Assembly: GCA_002340325.1 (NCBI GenBank)
Contig: DDLV01000132.1
Location: forward strand, 1 to 30,567
Length of the DNA: 30,567 bases
Source of the DNA: Glaciecola sp. UBA2563
GTDB taxonomy: Bacteria; Pseudomonadota; Gammaproteobacteria; Enterobacterales; Alteromonadaceae
Direction: 5' to 3'
The position numbers and the translations under genes were made by a program. Below are positions 7,994 through 14,934 of this stretch, in pieces (position 1 is the first letter of the stretch; each line of letters opens with the position of its first letter). The notes beneath the pieces are model-generated. The model ran no database searches and was not told the origin of the DNA. It saw nothing but the letters and a program-made list of their open reading frames with translations.

Positions 7994-8361
7994 AAAGGCG
8001 TCTCGAGTCATTTACCTCAAATATCTTTTAAGCGTTTACCTTTACTCTCCTTATTAGCGAAAATGTCTTATTCAAGATGTTATTTAATGTCCATTGTTCA
8101 ATGCAATGTGCAAATAATATATACATCACCTTGGCGGAGCGAAATAAACATAAAATGCTGATAAAAGCCTTCACTACTCTGCTGTATAGGCAGAAATTTA
8201 TATATGGTTTAATTTAAGTGTACCCAAAAAGAACCAATGAGAAATCTCTTGTTTGCTGGTGAAAGTCCAGTATCAATAAGCTTGTTAGTCTTTTTTGGTT
8301 GGCTCTTGGTGGGTCAGCTTGCTATTGCGATGGCTTAAATCTGTCAGAATATTTTCATTAT
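7994..8361. other. Non-coding stretch with a possible group II intron 5' fragment
   Basis: No gene is visible. At about 8218-8280, GTGTACCC followed 30 bases later by CTGGTGAAAGTCCAGTATC resembles the first bases of bacterial group II introns, which start near GTGYG and carry a GTGAAAGTCC segment soon after. The similarity is from memory of the family and is short. The intron 3' end lies about 1 kb further on the same strand, with unrelated elements between. Confidence 0.28.
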
Positions 8362-8407
8362 GGGGTTCTGCGGACTTTTCGTCCTAGATTTTCAATTATC
8401 TCTGTAG
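8362..8407 (+). repeat. Left arm of a 46-bp inverted repeat pair
   Basis: The arm starts GGGGTTCTGCGGACTTTTCG and matches the reverse complement of 8736-8781 with only two mismatches in 46 bases. It contains a small hairpin, GGAC-TTTTC-GTCC. The two arms enclose about 330 bases with no convincing gene. The whole 420-base unit looks like a small non-autonomous element or two fused element ends. Confidence 0.7.
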
Positions 8408-8735
8408 AGCTTAAAATACAACGCTTACAGGGCATCATCAAGTTTCATATTTTGGTGAGAATAGAACATGTTTACAGTATTAGCTCGAAGCAGGGAGCTA
8501 CTATTCGCTTAAGATTGAGACGTCTTATACGAGATTTCCACCCTCAACAATGAAAAAACGCGTAAATGTCCCCAGATAAATTATGTCGTTGAAAGATCTG
8601 ATGCTCCCATTGAACATGTTTTCTATTCATTTTTAGAAAGATATATTGAGTAAGAGCGAATTAAACCGTCCAATCACGGAAGAAGAAGGGTTAATTTAAA
8701 AATGACGGCCCTCTACAAGCTAGACTAATAAAAGG

Positions 8736-8781
8736 CTGCAGAGATAATTGAAAATCTAGGACGAAAAGTCCGCAGTACCCC
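8736..8781 (-). repeat. Right arm of a 46-bp inverted repeat pair
   Basis: This arm is the inverted copy of 8362-8407 (44 of 46 positions identical). Its outer end, AAGTCCGCAGTACCCC in + orientation, is close to the point where the ISAs1-type transposase sequence stops (about 8805). This suggests the repeat unit replaced or interrupted the end of that transposase gene. Confidence 0.7.
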
Positions 8782-8804
8782 TGACGGGCAGTGTCGCCTT
8801 CCAC

Positions 8805-9246
8805 ACCTTTGCTTTGAGCCGATTGCTGGTATAAGGATAAGCCATTCTCGACATCATAGGCACTCACTACTTGCAATGCATTATGTATGTTGCCCGCCCA
8901 GCTTTTCTTCATCACTTTACCATCAATGGCAATGTGTGATTGTCCTGTTTGAGTGCGGCGAGTGTTTATCCAATCCATTAGGGCATACAGCATACAAAAG
9001 CGCATGGGTATCAATGCACTTGATGATGTTTGCGATGCAATGTCGTTTTGGGACGCCATGTTTGAATTCACGATGCTCCTTGAGCCAGTCTATCTGCAGT
9101 TCGCCAAATTCTTGAATGGATTTCCACCCATCGGCGCCGCTAAGTACGGCACTGAGTGAGAGAAAAATAACATCAATAAGGTCATGCTTTTTATTGATAT
9201 CGCTGCGCGGGTCTTCTATTGTTTCAAGGTGGTTGAGAATGCTCAT
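8805..9246 (-). pseudogene. Truncated, frameshifted ISAs1-family transposase
   Basis: The N-terminal half matches ISAs1 / H-repeat transposases: EDPRSDINKKHDLIDVIFLS, then LSGADGWKSIQEFGE, KHGVPKRHCIANIIKCID and, in a second frame, IAIDGKVMKKSWAGNIHNAL with the first catalytic Asp. The frame changes near 8983-8996, where GCATACA is repeated twice in tandem. Removing one seven-base copy restores HALLYALMDW and a continuous frame. After SAQSKG (about 8805) the similarity stops, so the C-terminal catalytic half is missing. The element cannot move by itself. Confidence 0.87.
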
Positions 9247-9326
9247 ACGTCGCCATTTTCTAATGTTATTGGCGATCTGATCATGAAGTCTTAATTTAGT
9301 TCAATAAAAGTGGGATCCCGCCCTGA

Positions 9327-9651
9327 CTTGATCATTGGATCAGGCGCAGAGTAAGAATGGCCTACTGGCGACAATGGCGAAAGCCACGCACCAAAGTAAG
9401 AAGCTTAATGAAATTAGGTGTGCGTGTTCAGGCCGCAGTGGCTTGTGGCTTGACCAGCAAAGGACCATGGCGTAGCGCTAAATCTCCGGGGATCAATCAA
9501 GCTCTATCGCTTGAATATTTAGCATCCTAAGGGCTTTATTCGCTACGTGATGGGTGGATCACACTTCACCATCCTAAGTGAAACGCCCTGTGCGGAGCCG
9601 CATGCAGGGTGTTGTGGGGGCTGAGGGTTAGAGACCCTTGGCTACCCGATT
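9327..9651 (+). mobile_element. 3' fragment of a group II intron (maturase C-terminus plus domains V-VI)
   Basis: From 9330 the frame reads DHWIRRRVRMAYWRQWRKPR, then TKVRSLMKLGV and SLEYLAS, the C-terminal signature of group II intron reverse transcriptase/maturases. A TAA at 9528-9530 interrupts it where the family usually has a residue, and the frame continues GLYSLRDGWITLHHPK to the true stop at 9579. Directly after, AACGCCCTG pairs with CAGGGTGTT around an inner CGG/CCG stem, which looks like catalytic domain V. GAGGGT-TAGA-GACCCT follows, which looks like domain VI. The intron is 5'-truncated at about 9327 and dead: the reverse transcriptase core is absent. It ends five bases before the FRG gene's stop. 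Confidence 0.8.
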
Positions 9652-9655
9652 AGTT

Positions 9656-10381
9656 TTATTCGGGCAACTTTGAACTTGGCAAAACGGTATGCTGCCATTT
9701 GAGATGCGAAGCCAAGCCATCTAAATCAGGAAATAACTTTCCGTGGTGAACCCCTTTTCTAAATAACATATATTGAAGATCAGATTTCAAATTTGATGGA
9801 ATGATTACTCGTTCAAGTTCCCAACCCTCTCTGAGATTTTCCTCTAGACTGCTTTGAGGATTGCAATGAATAGTAAAAACCCCTTCTTGTGATGAAACTC
9901 GATTTGCTAAAATTCTTGGGACATACTTATAATCTTTCACAATCTTAAATGGTTGATTTTCCTCAAGTATGTCGTCATGAATTCGTTTGTCAGCATGCAT
10001 TGCATACAACACTGCGTCTTCAGTTGGATTTGATTTTATGGCGAAGAAAAGAGCAATCAATGGATTATTAGACCAGTCGAGAAGTCTAGTTGGCAATCCA
10101 TGGTGCTGTGCTACAGAGAGCCACTCAAAATCATTATCAGGCTCCTTTGGCATATGTTGAATTGCAGTTCGCTTAAAGTAAGCAAAGATACTGTTTTCAA
10201 ACTTGGAAAAACTAGTCTCAGTATAATTAACCCTACCAACAGAAGGCTTCAATATGTGACGCCTCGAGGAATGCCCTCGAAATATCCACTCACCATAACG
10301 GCAGGAGAAATATTCAGAATCTATATGGTCGAGTAGCTCATGGTAACTTGCAATTCTTATTTCGCTGATCGACGTAGGCAT
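9656..10381 (-). CDS. FRG-domain protein
   Basis: This 241-residue protein carries the FRG domain, named for its motif: WIFRGHSSRRHILKPSVGR at residues 32-50 and WLSVAQHHGLPTRLLDWSNN at 87-106, followed by LFFAI. These are the conserved blocks of the family. FRG proteins are found in accessory and defence regions; their biochemical activity is not something I can state with certainty. The ATG lies three bases after the stop of the XRE gene, so the two are one operon, an arrangement typical of toxin-antitoxin-like or self-regulated defence pairs. AAGAGAG about seven bases upstream is the ribosome binding site. It could act as a toxin with the XRE protein as repressor or antitoxin. Confidence 0.85.
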   Translation of the reverse strand: MPTSISEIRIASYHELLDHIDSEYFSCRYGEWIFRGHSSRRHILKPSVGRVNYTETSFSKFENSIFAYFKRTAIQHMPKEPDNDFEWLSVAQHHGLPTRLLDWSNNPLIALFFAIKSNPTEDAVLYAMHADKRIHDDILEENQPFKIVKDYKYVPRILANRVSSQEGVFTIHCNPQSSLEENLREGWELERVIIPSNLKSDLQYMLFRKGVHHGKLFPDLDGLASHLKWQHTVLPSSKLPE

Positions 10382-10384
10382 TAT

Positions 10385-10627
10385 TTATCTCTCTTGCTCG
10401 TCATCGCCATCTACTGAATAGTCTGGAAATATTTCCTCTACTTTATAACTGACCGAAGAAAGCTTATTTAAAGCCTTTACGATCCTATTCATAGTGGTTG
10501 GCGCAGGCGTTCTTTTATTGTTTGCCAGTTTATTAATTGTGCCTTCGCTAATACCACTTTCTTTAGCTAGCTCAACTTGCTTTATGCCTTGTTTGATTAA
10601 GGTATCTTTTAACTTATTAGTCGCCAT
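10385..10627 (-). CDS. XRE-family helix-turn-helix regulator
   Basis: This is an 80-residue DNA-binding protein: MATNKLKDTLIKQGIKQVEL, then AKESGISEGTINKLANNKRTPAP and a helix TTMNRIVKALNKL, a complete lambda-repressor-like helix-turn-helix. A TTG at 10660 would add eleven residues, but the sequence before MATNK is not protein-like for this family, so I chose the ATG at 10627. The gene is first in an operon with the FRG gene. An inverted repeat 84 bases upstream (10711-10731) is a likely binding site, so autoregulation is plausible. Confidence 0.85.
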   Translation of the reverse strand: MATNKLKDTLIKQGIKQVELAKESGISEGTINKLANNKRTPAPTTMNRIVKALNKLSSVSYKVEEIFPDYSVDGDDEQER

Positions 10628-10710
10628 TTCGCAATACTCGTTACATAAACATGAAATCAATCAGCAACAATTTTGAAATAATTGCCAATAACCAGACTTT
10701 CTTAGTCATT

Positions 10711-10731
10711 TTATATCATATTTCGATATAA
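10711..10731. promoter_or_regulatory. Candidate operator of the XRE-FRG operon
   Basis: TTATATC and GATATAA form perfect seven-base arms with a seven-base spacer. XRE repressors commonly bind such 21-base palindromic sites, and this one lies in the promoter region of the XRE gene. Confidence 0.5.
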
Positions 10732-10818
10732 CTAGATATGTCCGGTCGCAATATGAGAAAAACTAACTACTTAGTATTTTATCGGCGTGTTGTTCAATGC
10801 CGGTAAATACCTGTTGGA

Positions 10819-10835
10819 CGGTAAATTTTTTACCG
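10819..10835. repeat. Short hairpin in the XRE upstream gap
   Basis: CGGTAAA-TTT-TTTACCG is a perfect stem with a three-base loop. An extra CCGGTAAATACC lies just before it (from 10799), so the left arm is present twice. It could be a terminator for something now lost, or part of a mobile-element end. Nothing else is visible between 10736 and 10918. Confidence 0.35.
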
Positions 10836-10920
10836 GGCTTAATTCAATTTGGTATGACTGAAGCTAATGGAATTTGTATTTTTTGGGAAGAGGTGATTTG
10901 TTTCTGCCTTTGGACATTAA

Positions 10921-10965
10921 TTTAACATTAGTCGTCAGACGCTATATTCTTATCTTGAAGAATGA
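10921..10965 (+). pseudogene. 3' stub of a second serine recombinase
   Basis: The frame reads FNISRQTLYSYLEE and stops. The intact resolvase at 5758-6312 ends FNISRQTLYAYLEA. Nucleotide identity is high over the same stretch (AGTCGTCAGACGCTATAT against AGTCGTCAAACGCTATAT). Nothing upstream of 10921 continues the match, so only the recognition-helix end survives. It lies 4.6 kb from the intact gene in the same orientation. Confidence 0.68.
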
Positions 10966-11107
10966 CTAGCAAGTATAGAACAGAAGATTTAGGGGAAAAC
11001 TGGCTCCATTAAATCGCAAATCAAGCGGATCGACTACAGTGCATTTAGAGTAAACCTTTTTCACTGCAACTCAATATTACCTTTTTTGATTTTTTATGGT
11101 TACGCTT

Positions 11108-12460
11108 TTAAAGACAAAATTTTACAACAAGCGACTTGATCCAATCCCTCAAGATCTTTTCATCCCGTTGGTCTCGGAGGCTTGACTCGAGGTTATAAAT
11201 GAAAGCTTCGAGCGTTAAACCGCACACTTTGTCAATCTGATGTACTGGGAAATCTAGTGCTGGAGATATGGGAGAAATTGACCCGTGCAAAATTTTTGAC
11301 CGCAAATCGTAACCCTTTTTTATGATTTCCATATTGCTCTTAATTTCTTCATCTGGCAACACCCAGATGTTCTTCATCAAAGCAGCTGCACGTTTAGGAA
11401 GTATTTTTGTATATCCACTAGTTTCACCAAAAACAAGTAACCGTTCGAGCGCACTGGTATATTTAACAATTTTAACGGATAAATTACTTTCCCTTACCGC
11501 ATCTCCGTACCAATATGTAGCTTCTAGTAGCCGTCGAACCATTGGGTACTCATTCCTAAGGTCTAATTCAAGGTTGATACATTGACTTACAACATCTAAC
11601 AATTCTTTGGGTCTACCGCTCTCAAAAATTTCGGTAAATTTCTCAGGGAGACCTACGTTTCCTTTTGCCGCTCCCCTATGTAAACATGAGAAATTGCCAG
11701 CCGCTGTTTTAAACAGAATATGATTATCAAGTTCAGCTGGAATATTAAAACCCGTCATCATACGGTATGAATGTGAAGCGGATATCACCAAGTGGATTAA
11801 ATTTATGACATGTTGGGCTAATATTGAAGCAACGTTCCTTGCAAGTTTTAAATTGAAGACCCCTTTCACAGGAACTTCTACAAACCAATAAAAGTTCCTA
11901 TATCGATCAAGAACACTTGTCCACATTCTCGTTTCATATTCTTCTGGTTTACCATTACCCAATCCATCTGTCATTTTTTCAAAACACAGTCGGTTGATTA
12001 ACTTTAAGTTCCCAATGTTAAGCGTTTCTGGATAGTCGCATCCATGTGCAACATGACAAGGAACATAAATAGTATAATCGCAAAGTTCACTAGCAATTTT
12101 TTTACTCAGCTTACAGACGAAATCTTCTCCATCTGTAACTGGAAAACTGTCATCGAAAATTGCCTTTCCAAACAATTCCGCCGATTGTTTGATAGCGTCT
12201 TCTTTATTTATAGAGCGGCCTAGACAATTCTTTTCAACGACATAGTAAGCTAACGCTGTGATATGTGAAAAAACAGATTTTCCACAAAATCGTCCACCAC
12301 CTTTTATGGGATCCGGGATAGAGGGTTCGTCAGAAGCTTCACCAGATTTAATCAGTTCAGCAATGTCAAAATTTTCGTTGTACTTAATAAGCTCACTAAT
12401 AGCCTCGTCGAATATTTCATTTGGGTGCGCTATATTAAAACCCTTATCTGCAATGGTTGG
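11108..12460 (-). CDS. HEPN-like protein, reading frame without a normal start codon
   Basis: The frame is open from 12460 to 11108 (about 450 residues). The C-terminal part contains SALERLLVFGE, then DLRSKILHGSISP, in which Arg-x4-His is the HEPN RNase motif as seen in ApeA-like HEPN domains. HEPN proteins cut RNA and are common in anti-phage systems. The first usual start codon is a TTG at 12175, but protein-like sequence (NEIFDEAISELIKYNENFDIAEL, PDPIKGGGRFCGKSVF) continues upstream for 95 codons to a stop at 12461 with no ATG, GTG or TTG. Either translation starts at an ATT near 12454 or the true 5' end was lost by recombination at the 17-base repeat at 12466. The HEPN call is moderate. 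Confidence 0.6.
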   Translation of the reverse strand, partial: PTIADKGFNIAHPNEIFDEAISELIKYNENFDIAELIKSGEASDEPSIPDPIKGGGRFCGKSVFSHITALAYYVVEKNCLGRSINKEDAIKQSAELFGKAIFDDSFPVTDGEDFVCKLSKKIASELCDYTIYVPCHVAHGCDYPETLNIGNLKLINRLCFEKMTDGLGNGKPEEYETRMWTSVLDRYRNFYWFVEVPVKGVFNLKLARNVASILAQHVINLIHLVISASHSYRMMTGFNIPAELDNHILFKTAAGNFSCLHRGAAKGNVGLPEKFTEIFESGRPKELLDVVSQCINLELDLRNEYPMVRRLLEATYWYGDAVRESNLSVKIVKYTSALERLLVFGETSGYTKILPKRAAALMKNIWVLPDEEIKSNMEIIKKGYDLRSKILHGSISPISPALDFPVHQIDKVCGLTLEAFIYNLESSLRDQRDEKILRDWIKSLVVKFCL

Positions 12461-12465
12461 TTACG

Positions 12466-12482
12466 CCTAAACCATAATATAA
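12466..12482. repeat. 17-base sequence shared with the upstream region at 24427-24443
   Basis: CCTAAACCATAATATAA occurs identically here and at 24427-24443. In both places it lies immediately upstream of a - strand gene. On the - strand it contains TATATTAT, which could be a -10 box. Here it touches the point where the HEPN-like frame begins. Confidence 0.6.
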
Positions 12483-12562
12483 CAGCGATAACAATCGCGA
12501 TACAGATGATGGAAAACTACACCTAAAGTAAAATTCATAGCGCGAAATAGGAAATATCATTA

Positions 12563-12814
12563 GTGAGTGATGAAGATGTCAAAGAAAATGATTGGATATA
12601 TGTCGGCGAAAAGAAAATCCCTGCATATGTAATACGTGTTGCATCACCTCAACACGTCTACGCCGGCTATTTTCAAAATGGACTAAAAGCTATCAAAGAT
12701 GAATTTATCTTAACTGATAATGGATGGGAGTTTAAATATTCTGGCCCATCAGGTTCATATTTAACTGATAGATTAGAGGCAATAGTAAAACAAGGACCTG
12801 ACAATGAAACTTAA
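12563..12814 (+). CDS. Small acidic protein of unknown function
   Basis: This 83-residue soluble protein starts with GTG, with AGGA about ten bases upstream. The sequence (NDWIYVGEKKIPAYVIRVAS and YAGYFQNGLKAIKDEFILTD) has alternating strands like a small beta-barrel, and no family is recognised. Its end overlaps an ATG at 12804 on the same strand, which leads into a second small reading frame, so the two may have been coupled. Confidence 0.58.
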   Translation: MSDEDVKENDWIYVGEKKIPAYVIRVASPQHVYAGYFQNGLKAIKDEFILTDNGWEFKYSGPSGSYLTDRLEAIVKQGPDNET

Positions 12815-12832
12815 AAACTACTGGAAGGACAT

Positions 12833-12985
12833 GTGCTTACAACCATTCTCGCAATAATAGGTTGTGTTCTTGGCGTTCTTAATTTCGCCATAAATTGGGA
12901 CAAACGAAGATGTAAAGTAACCATTGAAGCATGGGATGGAGGTCCGTACGCTTATTGGGGGTCTGGGTATATCGATAAAAACTGA
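12833..12985 (+). CDS. Possible small membrane-anchored peptide, perhaps frameshifted
   Basis: A GTG at 12833 opens a 50-residue frame with one hydrophobic helix (TTILAIIGCVLGVLNFAINW) and a short soluble tail (RRCKVTIEAWDGGPYAYWG). The better placed ATG at 12804 overlaps the upstream gene but runs into a stop after 17 residues in another frame. A frameshift between 12804 and 12833 would join them as MKLKNYWKD plus the helix. It may therefore be a decayed gene. AAGGA lies only three bases before the GTG. Confidence 0.35.
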   Translation: MLTTILAIIGCVLGVLNFAINWDKRRCKVTIEAWDGGPYAYWGSGYIDKN

Positions 12986-13058
12986 GCAACTGATAACCAG
13001 CGCAGACAAACAAGTAGTTATCAACAAGCACCGCTCTCAAGGTAACGTGAACCCGGTA

Positions 13059-13976
13059 TCATGAGAATAGTAGTTGAAATACATAAATCAGAAAGTCTAT
13101 CAGGTACGATATAAAAATTACTGCAAATGCGACAATAAGACCTGGATGCTGTTTTGTAGAGACAATCCTGCGAATAGACTGTGTTGTCGCATGCAAAACG
13201 CCATGGGTAACTGAGCGGCACACATTTAAGAAATAAAATATGACCAAATAGATGGATGTAGCATAGCTGGTTATTAACGATGTTGAGTTAAAGGTTGCTT
13301 CCAGCAAGGGGTTACTAATAAATGTTTCTTTGTAATCGCCAAAAACATCGCACTGCTCAAAATAAACGACCTCGCCATTATATACTGACGCCAAACTAGA
13401 ATATTGATAACACATCTGCCACGGTATTAGTCCTAAATTTCTATCATTCAAATAAAAATGAGGTTTAAATAGAACTGCCAGTAAAAAGAAACATAGTCCA
13501 ATGAAGAATGACACTACTAAAAGCTTCGCAACCAAATCAACCACAAGTAAAAAAAGTTGAAACCACTTTTTTTTACCTATCCCTGCATCAAGGATCTCAC
13601 GAGTAATACCCAGTGAAAGATAATCAGCTACGATATTTGAAAGTAAGACAAAGGACAGGCCAATGACACTTACAAGCTGAGCATCTTCAAACAACTCTAA
13701 TACCGAGGTACCGAGTAGTTTTGCACATAGAAGCGAAAAAATAATAAACAGAATAAGAGTTGCGTCAACGGAGCGCATAAAGACGAGGCGGCCACTTTCA
13801 TTTTCAAAGAACTGCGTGATGAAACCCCTAGTAATTTTTATTATTGCATCCTGCAATACCATGCCATTTTTAAAGAAAACCTTATAACATCTGAGACGCC
13901 AGGTTCTTCTTGCATCTATAGTGAGGCCAAGGGCAACTAAGCCTATTATTGGAGCTGTATATTCAAGTAGTGTCAC
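13059..13976 (-). CDS. Multi-pass membrane protein of unknown function
   Basis: This 305-residue protein has about six hydrophobic helices: residues 5-20, 72-90, 100-120, 140-170, 230-250 and 283-304. A loop of about 60 residues between the fourth and fifth (SSLASVYNGEVVYFEQCDVF, which includes two Cys further out) probably faces the periplasm. The start is GTG without a clear ribosome binding site. It is separate from its neighbours, and no family is recognised. Its place among defence-like genes allows a role as a membrane effector, but nothing in the sequence shows it. Confidence 0.68.
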   Translation of the reverse strand: MTLLEYTAPIIGLVALGLTIDARRTWRLRCYKVFFKNGMVLQDAIIKITRGFITQFFENESGRLVFMRSVDATLILFIIFSLLCAKLLGTSVLELFEDAQLVSVIGLSFVLLSNIVADYLSLGITREILDAGIGKKKWFQLFLLVVDLVAKLLVVSFFIGLCFFLLAVLFKPHFYLNDRNLGLIPWQMCYQYSSLASVYNGEVVYFEQCDVFGDYKETFISNPLLEATFNSTSLITSYATSIYLVIFYFLNVCRSVTHGVLHATTQSIRRIVSTKQHPGLIVAFAVIFISYLIDFLIYVFQLLFS

Positions 13977-14164
13977 GTTGGTTTAACTATATTGAGATTT
14001 GCTAATGAAAAAGAAATAAAATTTAAACTAATTTCCATACCAACATGCTCTTCCTCTACTGCTTACATGCTATGTCTAATACGTATGATGAATAATGCAA
14101 ACTAAATTGAGGGGTGAATAAACTTGGTTGGCGGTATGACCCGCTCAACCATGATGTATCTTAT

Positions 14165-14659
14165 TTAGGCGTTTGGTTGCCTAACAATTCCTACTAGACG
14201 CCATGTTATTGTCCAATCATCATCAAATTCAAATCTTGCATCTGTAAACGGCTCAAATTTACCTTGGTAATGATATTCGCCCGTGACGGGATCTATTCCT
14301 GTTACCTTTGCGGCAGAAACACGTTTATTTTTCGCATCAAGCACATAATACTGCCAGGCATATACGGTATTGGCGTCAGGAACAACCAGCTCGGTCAACT
14401 TATAAATTCCAGCATCTTTTGTTTTTCCTGAGCGACTTACGCCACCGCCATAGTTATGCGTTATAGATTTCATGGGGTTAGGAGTACTTAAATCAAAATG
14501 GTAATCAAATCCGCCTACATTTGATAAGTCACCGGTTACGCTTTGAAAGGCGTCCATTACTTCTTGCACGGTGGGGTCATTCGATGGTAATTCGACTTCT
14601 AATTTTCTGCGGAAGTATATTCCTGCAAATTCTAATGTCATGGTTTTCATATTTGTCAT
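14165..14659 (-). CDS. Soluble protein of unknown function
   Basis: This 164-residue protein has no signal peptide or membrane helix. The sequence alternates strands and Gly-rich turns (THNYGGGVSRSGKTKD, then VDAK-like and EYHYQGKFEPFTDARFEFDD), consistent with a beta-rich fold. The start ATG is well supported by AAGGA six bases upstream. It stands alone: 188 bases separate it from the membrane protein downstream and 275 from the divergent AAA ATPase upstream. The family is not recognised. Confidence 0.75.
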   Translation of the reverse strand: MTNMKTMTLEFAGIYFRRKLEVELPSNDPTVQEVMDAFQSVTGDLSNVGGFDYHFDLSTPNPMKSITHNYGGGVSRSGKTKDAGIYKLTELVVPDANTVYAWQYYVLDAKNKRVSAAKVTGIDPVTGEYHYQGKFEPFTDARFEFDDDWTITWRLVGIVRQPNA

Positions 14660-14886
14660 TACTTATCCTTAATGTTTTGACTGAAGCAGAACGCTTCAAC
14701 CAAAAAAACTAGTCGCGATATGTTAAAAATACAATGTTAATGTGCGATACAAAGTCAACGTTGGATATGAAAGTGCACTAACGTTATAGTCATCTTACAC
14801 TTTAGCCTTTCAGGCGCGCTCAAAATACGCAACCTTTAACGTCAGCAAGCGCCAAGAAAAGTAAGTTTAAAAACTACATTCATATT

Positions 14887-14905
14887 GTTACAATACTTAT
14901 GTAAC
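14887..14905. promoter_or_regulatory. Inverted repeat in the AAA ATPase promoter region
   Basis: GTTAC and GTAAC flank a nine-base AT-rich spacer, 30 bases before the ATPase ATG. It may be an operator or part of the promoter. Evidence is limited to the symmetry and place. Confidence 0.3.
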
Positions 14906-14934
14906 GATAACTATGTAATTCTTGAGTTCCCCCT

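Noticed and set aside
8299..8553. An 84-codon frame across the inverted repeat arm
   Set aside because: It runs through the 46-bp repeat and continues into unrelated sequence; the translation is not protein-like.
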